The notes: generated by a model from the sequence alone, not told the origin. A stretch of DNA of 26,417 nt from DATMNI01 sp035570275 (GCA_035570275.1 DATMNI010000075.1:1-26417), one strand, 5' to 3'; shown: positions 16,347-23,188, counted from the first letter of the stretch. Program-made: numbers and translations.

Positions 16347-17930
16347 TTACTGCCGCTTTGCCAGGACCTTCTGGGCTTCGCTTAGCAGCGTCTGCGCTTT
16401 GGGAAGGCTCTCAATGGCGCGCTGCAATTCCGGGTCGCTCATAAACTTGGCGCGCTCGGCGGTCTTCTTATCGAAGGCCCGCAGGTACAGTTCGGCGCGC
16501 ACTTCGTTGCGCAGCCAGGTCTTGTCGCGATTGAAGTCGGCATCCGTGAACGGCACTCCAGCCGTGTGCAGGAAATCTTTGAAGCGCGCCATGGTTTCAT
16601 CGTCCGGCTCCCACCCCTCGGGGAGATGGGGCTTGGCGCCGCCGAAGTAGGAGTTGCCGAAATGGAACAGAATGTTCGTATAAAGCGGATTGAGCCGTCG
16701 TTCCAGAATGGACAACTTGGCGGCTTCGTACTTCTCGTCCGGCGCGATCCCGCCGCCGCCGTACATTTTGCGCCCGGTATCCGTTGCCTTGGCGTCGTTC
16801 AGGTTCTGCGTGTCTTTGCCACCCGAACTGTAGTAGTCGTAAAACGACCGGTTGCTGTAATCGCGCTGGATCAGCCGGCCGCTGGGCGTATAGTAGTGGG
16901 CGATGGTCAGCAGCAGCGCGCCGCCTTCGGAAACCGGAAACTGCGCCTGCACCAGCCCCTTGCCGAAGGTGGTCGTACCCATAATCAACGCGCGGTCGTG
17001 ATCCTGCAGCGCGCCGGAAACGATCTCCGATGCCGAAGCCGAGTTGCCGTTGACCATGATCACGATGGGATATTTCTGCGCCGACGCATTGGCCTTGGCG
17101 CGAAACACCTGCTCTTTTTCGGCGCGCCCGTGGTGCGAAACCACCACCTGTCCGTCGTGCAGGAAGCGGCCCGCCAGCGACACAGCCTCGGTGACCAGAC
17201 CGCCCCGGTTCTCACGCAGGTCCAGGATCAACCCGTTGATCTTGCTCTCGCCCAGTTTCTGCAAGGCGGCTTCCACGTCGCGAGCCACGTTCTGGGCTTC
17301 AAAGGTGGTCACGCTCAGAAATGCGATCCCGGGCTTGACCCAGAAGGCATCCACCACGCTGGTCTCGATGCCGCCGCGAGTCACGGTCATCGTGATGGGG
17401 TCGGGCACGGCTTCCCGCTTTACCGTAACCTTGACCTGGGTGTCCTTAGGACCGCGCAGCATGTCGGCCACGGCCGCCGAGTCTTTCCTGGTGGCATCCT
17501 GGCCATCCACCGCCACAATCACGTCGCCGCGCCGCAAGTCCGCCTTCCAGGCCGGCGAGCCGACGAATGGTTCCACGGCCACTACTTTCCCGTTGTCCGT
17601 GGTGATCAACATGCCGATGCCGGAATAGTTGGCACGTTGTTTGCGCTGCATGTCCTGGTATTCGGCCGGATCCAGGAAGTTCGAATGCGGGTCCAGCGTG
17701 CGCAGCATGCCCGGGATGGCGCCCTGATAAATAGCCTTCTCGGAAGAGACCGGGTCCGCGTAGTTTTGCTCCACGACGGAGAACGCCGTCAGCAGCGATT
17801 TGACGCTGCGCTCCATGTCGTCCTGCGTAGTGGTGGCCGCGTGGGCGGCAATCGACGGCCCGTAGACCGGGGCCAGCACCGCGGAGATGCCGACAATAAG
17901 GGCAACGTACAATGAGTTTCGTATCTTCAT
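16347..17930 (-). CDS. S41-family carboxyl-terminal processing protease (CtpA/Tsp-like)
   Basis: This 527-residue protein starts with a signal peptide (MKIRNSLYVALIVGISAVLA, cleavage after about residue 31). A helical region contains YADP and LDPHSNFLDP. A PDZ domain (about 102-185: GIGMLI, VEPFVGSPAWKADLRRGDVIVAVDG) and the S41 catalytic domain follow. The catalytic Ser299 lies in GNSASASEIVSGAL and Lys324 in TTFGKGLVQ, the 25-residue Ser-Lys spacing expected for tail-specific proteases. It degrades or trims proteins from the C-terminus in the cell envelope. The frame is open upstream to 18251, but the extension is low-complexity and lacks a signal peptide, so ATG 17930 is chosen. A promoter lies at 18033-18061. 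Confidence 0.93.
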   Translation of the reverse strand: MKIRNSLYVALIVGISAVLAPVYGPSIAAHAATTTQDDMERSVKSLLTAFSVVEQNYADPVSSEKAIYQGAIPGMLRTLDPHSNFLDPAEYQDMQRKQRANYSGIGMLITTDNGKVVAVEPFVGSPAWKADLRRGDVIVAVDGQDATRKDSAAVADMLRGPKDTQVKVTVKREAVPDPITMTVTRGGIETSVVDAFWVKPGIAFLSVTTFEAQNVARDVEAALQKLGESKINGLILDLRENRGGLVTEAVSLAGRFLHDGQVVVSHHGRAEKEQVFRAKANASAQKYPIVIMVNGNSASASEIVSGALQDHDRALIMGTTTFGKGLVQAQFPVSEGGALLLTIAHYYTPSGRLIQRDYSNRSFYDYYSSGGKDTQNLNDAKATDTGRKMYGGGGIAPDEKYEAAKLSILERRLNPLYTNILFHFGNSYFGGAKPHLPEGWEPDDETMARFKDFLHTAGVPFTDADFNRDKTWLRNEVRAELYLRAFDKKTAERAKFMSDPELQRAIESLPKAQTLLSEAQKVLAKRQ

Positions 17931-18032
17931 GGTTTTAGCGGGTTGTCTGATCCTGATGACGGTTTCGACGCGGATTGGTGAGCGAACTTGCTGCCGCCAT
18001 CGGTCTTCGGGTGCTTCCCGACCCTTGTTCCT

Positions 18033-18061
18033 ATCATACCCCGGACTGCGAGCTGTGTCCA
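18033..18061 (-). promoter_or_regulatory. Sigma-70-like promoter of the S41 protease gene
   Basis: On the minus strand, TGGACA (18056-18061), a 17-bp spacer and TATGAT (18033-18038) each match the consensus at five of six bases. Transcription would begin near 18026, giving a leader of about 95 nt to ATG 17930. The rest of the 317-bp gap 17931-18247 shows no gene. Confidence 0.5.
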
Positions 18062-18247
18062 AAAGCGCTATTTCGCGGCTCTCCCCTGGAATTGGCCGGA
18101 TGTGGTGTTTCGAGCGCCCGTTCCTGGCAAAAGTGAAGGCGTAGACACCGCCCGCGGTCATGACCCGCCTTGGCCAGTAGCCAGCGCCGCGCCGGCCTCG
18201 CGCTCCGGCGGTGCTGAGAAAGGACTGAACGGATTCCAACAAGGCCG

Positions 18248-18514
18248 TCATGAGTGTTTGTAAACCTGACCGCGCGTATCCACGGTAAGGACGTAGATCA
18301 GTTTAGCTTCGCGATCCACAGTGAATAAAATGCGCCAGCCGCCCACGCGAGATTTGCGCACACCGGCTCGTTCGGCCAGCGGACCGGATAGGCGCGGGTC
18401 GAATGGATCTTCGGCCAATTGAACCAGGCGGTGCCGGATGCGAAACTCGGTTGGCCGATCCAGGCGGTCGAGAACCTTCTCGGCTTCGCGCCCAACGCTC
18501 ACGCGGTAGTTCAC
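18248..18514 (-). CDS. RelE/ParE-superfamily toxin
   Basis: This 88-residue basic protein has the RelE-type pattern: N-terminal YRVSVGREAEKVLDRLD, helix RIRHRLVQLAEDPFDPRLSGPLAE, then strands VRKSRVGGWRILFTVDREAKLIYVLTVDTRG with the typical RVGGWRILF core. Family toxins cut mRNA at the ribosome or block gyrase; which one applies here cannot be told. GTG 18514 overlaps the antitoxin stop by 4 nt (GTGA), so the pair is translationally coupled with the antitoxin first. It sits between the protease and the divergent osmoprotectant operon. Confidence 0.87.
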   Translation of the reverse strand: MNYRVSVGREAEKVLDRLDRPTEFRIRHRLVQLAEDPFDPRLSGPLAERAGVRKSRVGGWRILFTVDREAKLIYVLTVDTRGQVYKHS

Positions 18515-18729
18515 AAGCCGCGTTCGCGTTCGTATTCGTCGAGAGGCTTCACCCGGCCGGCCCCTACATCGGCAAGCGCCCGGTCGAGGGAGGCAAGCGC
18601 CTCGGCATCCAGTGGGGGCCCGTCCTCGTCGGCGGCATCGCGGAGGTCTTCCAGCCAGCCGCGGGCGAGTTCCGCCTGCGGATCCCCTAATTCATCCACC
18701 AGATGGTGGAGGACTTCCCTAGTTGTCAT
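18511..18729 (-). CDS. Antitoxin partner of the RelE-type toxin
   Basis: This 72-residue acidic protein begins MTTREVLHHLVDELGDP, continues with helical segments (ARGWLEDLRDAADEDGPPLDAEALASLDRAL) and ends VKPLDEYERERGL, a typical antitoxin tail that wraps the toxin. No clear ribbon-helix-helix or HTH is visible, so the DNA-binding class is uncertain. The call rests mainly on its size, acidity and GTGA overlap with the toxin gene. ATG 18729 has TAGGAGG at 18737-18743. The frame stays open further to 19011 but that part is antisense to the ABC ATPase gene and is rejected. Confidence 0.78.
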   Translation of the reverse strand: MTTREVLHHLVDELGDPQAELARGWLEDLRDAADEDGPPLDAEALASLDRALADVGAGRVKPLDEYERERGL

Positions 18730-18745
18730 GAGTGGGCCTCCTAAC

Positions 18746-18763
18746 CTTCCATCATAATGGAAG
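18746..18763. promoter_or_regulatory. Perfect inverted repeat between divergent TA and ABC genes (putative operator)
   Basis: CTTCCAT-CATA-ATGGAAG is an 18-bp site with perfect 7-bp arms in the 37-bp gap between the antitoxin start (18729) and the ABC ATPase start (18767). Toxin-antitoxin complexes usually repress their own promoter through such sites. Its position would also place it over the translation start region of the transporter operon. Confidence 0.5.
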
Positions 18764-18766
18764 AAC

Positions 18767-19537
18767 GTGCCGCCACCGCCAATCCTTGAGATCCGCAATC
18801 TCTCGTGCCGCTTCGGCAACCGCACCATCCTGCGCGACGTCAGCCTTACGGTATCCGAAGGCGAAACGGTGGTTCTGCTGGGCCGCAGCGGGTCGGGCAA
18901 GACCACCCTGCTCAAAACCGTCAACGGCCTGGTCCAGCCTTGCGAAGGCGCCATCCACTTTGAAGGCAAACCCACCACCGCGTGGGACCCCATCCGCCTC
19001 CGGCGCCGCATGGGCTATGTGATCCAGGATGCCGGCCTGTTTCCGCACTGGACCGTGGAGGCCAACGTGGGCCTGGTCCCGCGCCTGGAAAACTGGGCCC
19101 CGGACAAGATCGCCCAACGCGTCGAGTTCCTTCTGGACGCCGTTGGCCTGGCGTCCGCCGAGTTCCGCCACCGCTATCCGCGCCAGCTTTCGGGCGGCCA
19201 GAAGCAGCGGGTGGGAATCGCCCGCGCGCTGGCGGCCGATCCGCCGCTGCTGCTCTTTGACGAGCCCTTTGGCGCGCTCGACCCCATCACACGCTTCGAA
19301 CTGCAACGCCATTTTCTGGAGCTGCGCAACACCGTTCGCAAGACCGCGCTTTTCGTCACGCACGATGTCCGCGAGGCTCTGATGCTGTGCTCGCGCATCG
19401 CGCTGCTCAAAGACGGCGGGCTCGACCTGCTGCTTCCTCCACAGGAGTTTCTGGCCGCCCGGACACCGGAGGCAACGGCCTTTCTCGCCTGCCTGCAAGA
19501 TCGCGGGATCTCTTCGGAAAGCGAGGCTATTCGATGA
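18767..19537 (+). CDS. Osmoprotectant (glycine betaine/choline) ABC transporter ATPase
   Basis: This 256-residue ABC ATPase shows Walker A GRSGSGKTT (about 40-48), Q-loop VIQDAGLF, signature LSGGQKQRVGIARAL, Walker B LLLFDEPFGALD and H-loop FVTHD. Its sequence, especially MGYVIQDAGLFPHWTVEANV, is of the OpuCA/ProV type. It lacks the C-terminal CBS pair that senses ionic strength in longer OpuCA proteins (~380 residues), so osmotic gating must act elsewhere or be absent. The start is GTG 18767 with GGAAG close upstream. The permease gene follows 13 nt after its stop. Confidence 0.93.
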   Translation: MPPPPILEIRNLSCRFGNRTILRDVSLTVSEGETVVLLGRSGSGKTTLLKTVNGLVQPCEGAIHFEGKPTTAWDPIRLRRRMGYVIQDAGLFPHWTVEANVGLVPRLENWAPDKIAQRVEFLLDAVGLASAEFRHRYPRQLSGGQKQRVGIARALAADPPLLLFDEPFGALDPITRFELQRHFLELRNTVRKTALFVTHDVREALMLCSRIALLKDGGLDLLLPPQEFLAARTPEATAFLACLQDRGISSESEAIR

Positions 19538-19550
19538 ACGGCCAAATTCA

Positions 19551-20168
19551 ATGAACAGCCAACTGACTTCGGAAATCCTCAGCCTGTCCTGGGAACATCT
19601 GCAGATGGTCCTGATCACCATCGCCATCGCTATTGCGGTAGCGCTGCCGGGTGGCATCCTGCTGGCCCGCCGGGCCCGGGCGCGCCGCGTGGCGCTGAGC
19701 ATCGCCAGCATCGCCCAAACCATTCCCAGCCTGGCGCTGTTCGGCTTTTTGGTGCCGCTGCCTTTCATCGGCGGCATCGGTCCCCATACCGCCATCATCG
19801 CGCTGTGCCTCTACGCGCTGCTGCCGATTCTGCGCAACACGCTGCTGGGAATCACGGGCGTGGACCCAGGCGTGCGCGAATCGGCGGTCGCCATGGGGAT
19901 GACTGAGCGCCAGGTGCTGTGGCAGGTGGAACTGCCGCTGGCGGTGCCGTCGATTGTCGCCGGCCTGCGCATCGCCACCGTGGCCACCATCGGCACGGCC
20001 ACCATCGCCGCGGCCATCGGCGGAGGCGGCCTGGGGGTTTTCATTTTTCGCGGCATCTCCATGGTGGATACTCCTACCGTGCTGGCGGGCGCGCTTCCCG
20101 CGGCGCTGATGGCCGTGGTGGCTGACGAGGTATTGGAATGGATCGAACGAAAGCTCTCGCCGGCCTGA
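19551..20168 (+). CDS. Osmoprotectant ABC transporter permease (OpuCB/OpuCD-like)
   Basis: This 205-residue membrane protein has about five or six helices and the binding-protein-dependent permease EAA loop (ESAVAMGMTERQVLWQVELPLAVPSIVAG) that contacts the ATPase. Motifs such as SIAQTIPSLALFGFLVPL and GTATIAAAIGGGGLG are typical of OpuCB/OpuCD and YehW/YehY permeases. Only one permease gene is present, whereas Opu systems often have two, so a homodimer is likely. It overlaps the binding-protein gene by 31 nt. Confidence 0.93.
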   Translation: MNSQLTSEILSLSWEHLQMVLITIAIAIAVALPGGILLARRARARRVALSIASIAQTIPSLALFGFLVPLPFIGGIGPHTAIIALCLYALLPILRNTLLGITGVDPGVRESAVAMGMTERQVLWQVELPLAVPSIVAGLRIATVATIGTATIAAAIGGGGLGVFIFRGISMVDTPTVLAGALPAALMAVVADEVLEWIERKLSPA

Positions 20169-21079
20169 TCGTCGCCATACGTCGGCTTCCGCCCCTGCAT
20201 ATCCTTCTGCTGGGGAGTTGCCTGCTGGGGAGTTGCCTGCTTGGGAACTGCCGCCGCCAGCCCGCGGCCCTGGTGGTGGGTTCGAAGAATTTTACCGAGT
20301 CGGCGCTGCTGGGCGAATTGTTGGCGCAACACATTGAGCGCCGCCTCGGCCTCAAGGTCGAACGCAAGCTGAATCTGGGGGGCACACTGCTGGCCCACCA
20401 GGCCCTCACCAGCGGCGCTATCGACCTGTACCCGGAGTACACCGGCACCGCCCTGACTGCCGTGCTCAAGCGGCCGCCGGTCAACGATCCGCCTGCCGTC
20501 CTCAGCCAGGTCCGCGAGGCCTACCAGGCCAGGTGGCGCCTGGACTGGCTGCGCCCGCTGGGCTTCAACAACACTTTCGCCATGATTGTGCGCGGCGAAA
20601 CGGCGCGCCGGGAGAAGTTGGCCACGCTGTCGGAAGCGGCGGGCGCTCAGGCCTGGAAACTGGGGGTCGGTTACGAGTTCACCCAGCGGCCCGACGGACT
20701 CCCAGGACTATTGAAAACCTACAATCTGCGGACCGCGGGCGGCCCCATCAGCATGGATCTCGGGCTGCTTTATGCCGCTCTCAAGACCCGGCGCGTTGAC
20801 CTGATCGCCGCCAGTTCCACCGACGGGTTGATTTCCGTGCTGGACGTGGCCGTTCTCGAAGACGACCGGCACTACTTTCCGCCTTACGAATGCGCCGTGA
20901 TCGTCCGCCAGGACACGCAGACCAAATACCCCGGACTGCGAGTGGCCCTGGAGCAACTGTCGGGGATGTTGACAGACCGGGTGATGCGCCGGCTCAATTT
21001 TGGCGTGGATGGCGAGCACCGTCCCCCGGCCCAGGTGGCATCGCGCTTCCTGGATTCGGCATTCGCGACCAGGCGCTAA
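20138..21079 (+). CDS. Osmoprotectant-binding lipoprotein (OpuCC/OsmX-like)
   Basis: This 313-residue substrate-binding protein begins with a lipoprotein signal peptide, and the mature domain starts ALVVGSKNFTESALLGELLAQHIE. The family hallmarks SKNFTE, GGTLLAHQALTSGAIDLYPEYTGTALT and the late DDRHYFPPYECAVIVR are all present, as in quaternary-amine binding proteins. It captures the osmolyte outside the membrane and delivers it to the permease. ATG 20138 lies inside the permease gene. The signal peptide carries three successive lipobox-like LLGSC/LLGSC/LLGNC motifs (Cys28, 33, 38); which cysteine is lipidated is unclear. Confidence 0.93.
   Translation: MDRTKALAGLIVAIRRLPPLHILLLGSCLLGSCLLGNCRRQPAALVVGSKNFTESALLGELLAQHIERRLGLKVERKLNLGGTLLAHQALTSGAIDLYPEYTGTALTAVLKRPPVNDPPAVLSQVREAYQARWRLDWLRPLGFNNTFAMIVRGETARREKLATLSEAAGAQAWKLGVGYEFTQRPDGLPGLLKTYNLRTAGGPISMDLGLLYAALKTRRVDLIAASSTDGLISVLDVAVLEDDRHYFPPYECAVIVRQDTQTKYPGLRVALEQLSGMLTDRVMRRLNFGVDGEHRPPAQVASRFLDSAFATRR
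20207..20251 (+). repeat. In-frame 15-bp tandem repeat (x3) multiplying the lipobox
   Basis: CTGCTGGGGAGTTGC occurs at 20207-20221 and 20222-20236, and the variant CTGCTTGGGAACTGC at 20237-20251. Each unit encodes Leu-Leu-Gly-Ser/Asn-Cys, so reading frame and lipobox are both kept with any copy number. Confidence 0.92.
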
Positions 21080-21120
21080 CCCCAGACGCTAACTCCAGAC
21101 GCTAACCCCAGACGCTAACC
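21072..21120 (+). repeat. 13-bp tandem repeat (x3.8) at the binding-protein stop codon
   Basis: The units are GGCGCTAACCCCA (21072), GACGCTAACTCCA (21085), GACGCTAACCCCA (21098) and a partial GACGCTAACC (21111-21120). The TAA stop of the upstream gene (21077-21079) lies in the first unit and each copy contains TAA. Confidence 0.92.
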
Positions 21121-21211
21121 AATGTTATCGGTCCCCCATGCTATCCGTTACTACCCAGTACTTGAATACCTGGCAGCGCTCAACGAAAGAGTCCATGATA
21201 GAAGAAGCTAA

Positions 21212-21412
21212 ATGATTCGAGCACTCTCAATTTTCGGTTTCGGCGCCCTGTTCCTGATAATTTCGCCGGCGTTCCGCGGCAATGTAATGGACGGCATATC
21301 GACGGGGTTCGGCAGCCTGGACAAGTACAGCCCGTGGTCCTACGTTGCTTGCGCCGTCATCGGCCTGATCTGCGTCACCTTTTCTCTCAACCAAGGTTCC
21401 CGGCCAGGGTGA
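21212..21412 (+). CDS. Small two-helix membrane protein
   Basis: This 66-residue protein has two hydrophobic segments, ALSIFGFGALFLIIS (about 4-18) and WSYVACAVIGLICVTFSL (about 42-59), separated by a short polar loop FRGNVMDGISTGFGSLDKYSP. ATG 21212 has a weak GAAG upstream. The composition is clearly membrane-protein-like, and I believe similar small proteins occur in other Acidobacteria, but the function is unknown. It follows the ABC operon by 132 bp and is unlikely to be needed for transport. Confidence 0.65.
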   Translation: MIRALSIFGFGALFLIISPAFRGNVMDGISTGFGSLDKYSPWSYVACAVIGLICVTFSLNQGSRPG

Positions 21413-21446
21413 GCAGGGCGAGGTGAACAGGCTGAGGTGAACAGGG
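21408..21446 (+). repeat. 14-bp tandem repeat (x2.8) at the small-protein stop codon
   Basis: The units are GGTGAGCAGGGCGA (21408), GGTGAACAGGCTGA (21422) and a partial GGTGAACAGGG (21436-21446). The TGA stop at 21410-21412 is part of the first unit. Confidence 0.85.
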
Positions 21447-21557
21447 AAGCCACCGTTCCGGCCCGGCCATTTTGAATACTGTCTCCCGGCTGCGCGCGGG
21501 CGCGACGAGTGGCCTTCGCGGGCCCGAAACCGCTCCTGAATGGAACCCGGCCCGATT

Positions 21558-22061
21558 CTATACGGCCTTCGACTTGCGTGCAGAGACAGCGGTTTCGGAG
21601 CGCGCCGGTTTCCGTTCCGCGACGGCGGTCATCCGCTTCACCTGGTCGGTGACGCACACCAGGAACATCGGCTGGCGCGCATTCTTCAGCAGATCGATCA
21701 CCCGGCCCGGGCTGTCCTCCAGGTAGATCGACTTGCCATCGGTGAGCAGGTGCACGTCCGAAGGCGCCGCCATGGCTTCCACCAGGCGCTTGCCCATGTC
21801 CTTCTGCAGAAACCGGAGAACGCGGCGGATTTTCTGCAGCGAGAATCCCTTGCGCCGCAACTCGGCTATCACCGAAATCTCCACCACTTCCTCAGGCATG
21901 TAGATCCGCTTGTGGCCGTTCTGCCGGGGCGAGACGACGCTACGCTCGTCCCACCACTGCAATTGCCGCAGGCTGACGCCGCAGATGCGCGCTACATCGC
22001 TGCTGTTATAGCCTTGTGCTTCCGGCGATACCGCCGCCCGGGGTTTCCTGGCTTTAAACAT
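21558..22061 (-). CDS. MerR-family transcriptional regulator
   Basis: This 167-residue protein has a winged-helix MerR DNA-binding domain (about 17-90): YNSSDVARICGVSLRQLQWWDERSVVSPRQNGHKRIYMPEEVVEISVIAELRRKGFSLQKIRRVLRFL. The usual helix-wing pattern is present, with the wing at NGHKRIY. The rest (about 95-150) is a short effector region with GKSIYLEDSPGRVIDLLKNARQPMFLV and no metal-binding cysteine cluster, so the ligand is not a classic MerR metal. MerR proteins activate promoters with a long spacer by twisting the DNA. The promoter is at 22105-22132. No obvious target gene is adjacent. Confidence 0.9.
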   Translation of the reverse strand: MFKARKPRAAVSPEAQGYNSSDVARICGVSLRQLQWWDERSVVSPRQNGHKRIYMPEEVVEISVIAELRRKGFSLQKIRRVLRFLQKDMGKRLVEAMAAPSDVHLLTDGKSIYLEDSPGRVIDLLKNARQPMFLVCVTDQVKRMTAVAERKPARSETAVSARKSKAV

Positions 22062-22104
22062 TTTCTGCCACTTCCGTTTCCGTCAAAAAATACTGCCACC
22101 TTGG

Positions 22105-22132
22105 ATTGTACATGCGCCACCGGCGGTGTCAA
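22105..22132 (-). promoter_or_regulatory. Sigma-70 promoter of the MerR-family gene, with palindrome
   Basis: On the minus strand, TTGACA (22127-22132, perfect) is separated by 16 bp from TACAAT (22105-22110, five of six). A perfect inverted repeat, CACCG-G-CGGTG, at 22118-22128 overlaps the -35 edge and spacer and could be an operator for autoregulation. The leader to ATG 22061 would be about 37 nt. Confidence 0.58.
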
Positions 22133-22674
22133 TGGGGAACGCACTGATCAGGATAACAAAAAGTCCCGGTACGGCACCCCCGGCGGACGCCCGGTGGACG
22201 TCAGGTGGCGGCTTTCGCCGCGTGAACACCTCTTTGCAACCGTTCTTAGCGAAGAGTGCGGTTCGTATCACCTGACGCATATTTACTGGCCCAGCCCACG
22301 AAACACGCCTCGACGGGCGCCGGCGGCAATAACCGATTTCCGAAGACGGCGGCGGCCTCCGGCGGCGGCGCAAGGACAGCGCCGAATCGTACTGCATCCT
22401 TCGGACGGCCGCATTTCGGCAATTTCGGTGCGCGGCGCCAGAAGCCGAAGACACTGTGGGATGGTCCAGCACCGGTCCAGTCATGGTGGTGGCCAACTGG
22501 AAAGAAAACCTGAGAGAATAGGAAATAAAGACCCGAAACCACCATCTGGTGGAGTACCGGAAATCGCCCACTGATTCTATTAACTTGTTTAATTTCAATT
22601 GTTTACCAATAACCTAATCAATGCAGGTATAATAGAAGTGTTCCCGCCCTCCAAGGAATCAGGTTGAAATCATT
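22133..22674. other. Long intergenic region with a perfect -10 box near its right end
   Basis: About 540 bases have no gene I can support. Long frames on both strands are Arg/Pro-rich noise. The segment 22575-22640 is distinctly AT-rich. It contains a perfect TATAAT at 22628-22633 on the plus strand, about 42 bp before the 49-residue ORF, but no good -35 at 16-18 bp (the closest, TTTACC at 22602, is 20 bp away). Confidence 0.45.
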
Positions 22675-22824
22675 ATGACGACTCGCAAGTTTTGGCCCCT
22701 GGATTTCGATCCGGAAGGTGAAATCTACGAAAACCCGGCGTGGGATCTGCCGGGCTTCAACCGCGGACTGATCGCGCGCCCGCCAAAGCCGTCGCGCGGC
22801 CCACGCAAAACGCCCCGACGGTAG
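22675..22824 (+). CDS. 49-residue protein of unknown function
   Basis: ATG 22675 to TAG 22822-22824 encodes MTTRKFWPLDFDPEGEIYEN, then PAWDLPGFNRGLIARPPKPS and a basic tail RGPRKTPRR. Third codon positions are strongly GC-biased. The N-terminal half is acidic and aromatic and the C-terminal half basic and proline-rich, consistent with a small nucleic-acid- or ribosome-binding protein, though that is speculation. It has its own TATAAT at 22628-22633 and only a weak AGG ribosome-binding site. No homologue is recognised. Confidence 0.5.
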   Translation: MTTRKFWPLDFDPEGEIYENPAWDLPGFNRGLIARPPKPSRGPRKTPRR

Positions 22825-22878
22825 CGGCCGCCGGCGCGGCTGGGGTGGCTTAGCTTAGTACACCGTTTCAATAATACG

Positions 22879-22934
22879 GTCTCGTATTTCGAGACAGCCG
22901 CTCCGTGACCGTCGCGGCTCTGATCGGAGCCGCG
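22879..22934. repeat. Two adjacent perfect hairpins in a non-coding stretch
   Basis: GTCTCG-TATTT-CGAGAC (22879-22895; 6-bp stem) is followed by CGCGGCTC-TGATCG-GAGCCGCG (22913-22934; 8-bp stem). The 364-bp gap 22825-23188 has no gene. The second hairpin and the sequence after it resemble repeated intergenic palindromes of Solibacter-type genomes as I remember them; this needs a genome search. Neither hairpin is followed by a T-run. Confidence 0.6.
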
Positions 22935-23188
22935 CGCGTTAGCAAGCGGTTTCCCGATACGTTGGCGAACTTCCGAAATTGTGTACTTAGGTTAGCTGAA
23001 CCGCTACGGCTTCGCCGGCTTAACACCGCGCCCTCTCGTTCCGAGGCACAGGTGTGCAGTCGCCTGGCATGACCGGCCTGACCGAATTGCGTCATCCGCA
23101 GCAGATCGCCGCAGATGGCAACAGCGTCGACGGGGGAGAAAAGGGATCGCCTATCTTCTTTTTGGTCCCCTCGAGGACGCCTTCCCGA

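Noticed and set aside
16566..17915. A 449-codon plus-strand open frame opposite the S41 protease gene
   Set aside because: It is exactly antisense to a protein with intact catalytic motifs, and its translation (His/Arg/Val-rich) has no domain. It is a codon-bias shadow.
17931..18251. N-terminal extension of the S41 protease to 18251
   Set aside because: The extra 107 residues are Arg-rich and irregular, would bury the signal peptide, and would span the promoter at 18033-18061.
18730..19011. N-terminal extension of the antitoxin
   Set aside because: It is antisense to the ABC ATPase coding region. ATG 18729 has a good Shine-Dalgarno at the right distance.
18752..19798. A 348-codon minus-strand open frame across the ABC ATPase and permease genes
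   Set aside because: It is antisense to genes with clear Walker and permease motifs. The sequence is Arg/Gln-rich without features.
20207..21446. CRISPR-like array suggested by the clustered short repeats
   Set aside because: The units are 13-15 bp and directly contiguous without spacers, and there are no cas genes.
21540..22574. A 344-codon plus-strand open frame over the MerR gene and the following gap
   Set aside because: Half of it is antisense to the MerR gene, the rest is low-complexity, and there is no start context.
22083..22598. A 171-codon minus-strand frame upstream of the MerR gene
   Set aside because: It covers the MerR promoter region, and its translation is Arg/Ser/Pro-rich without a domain.
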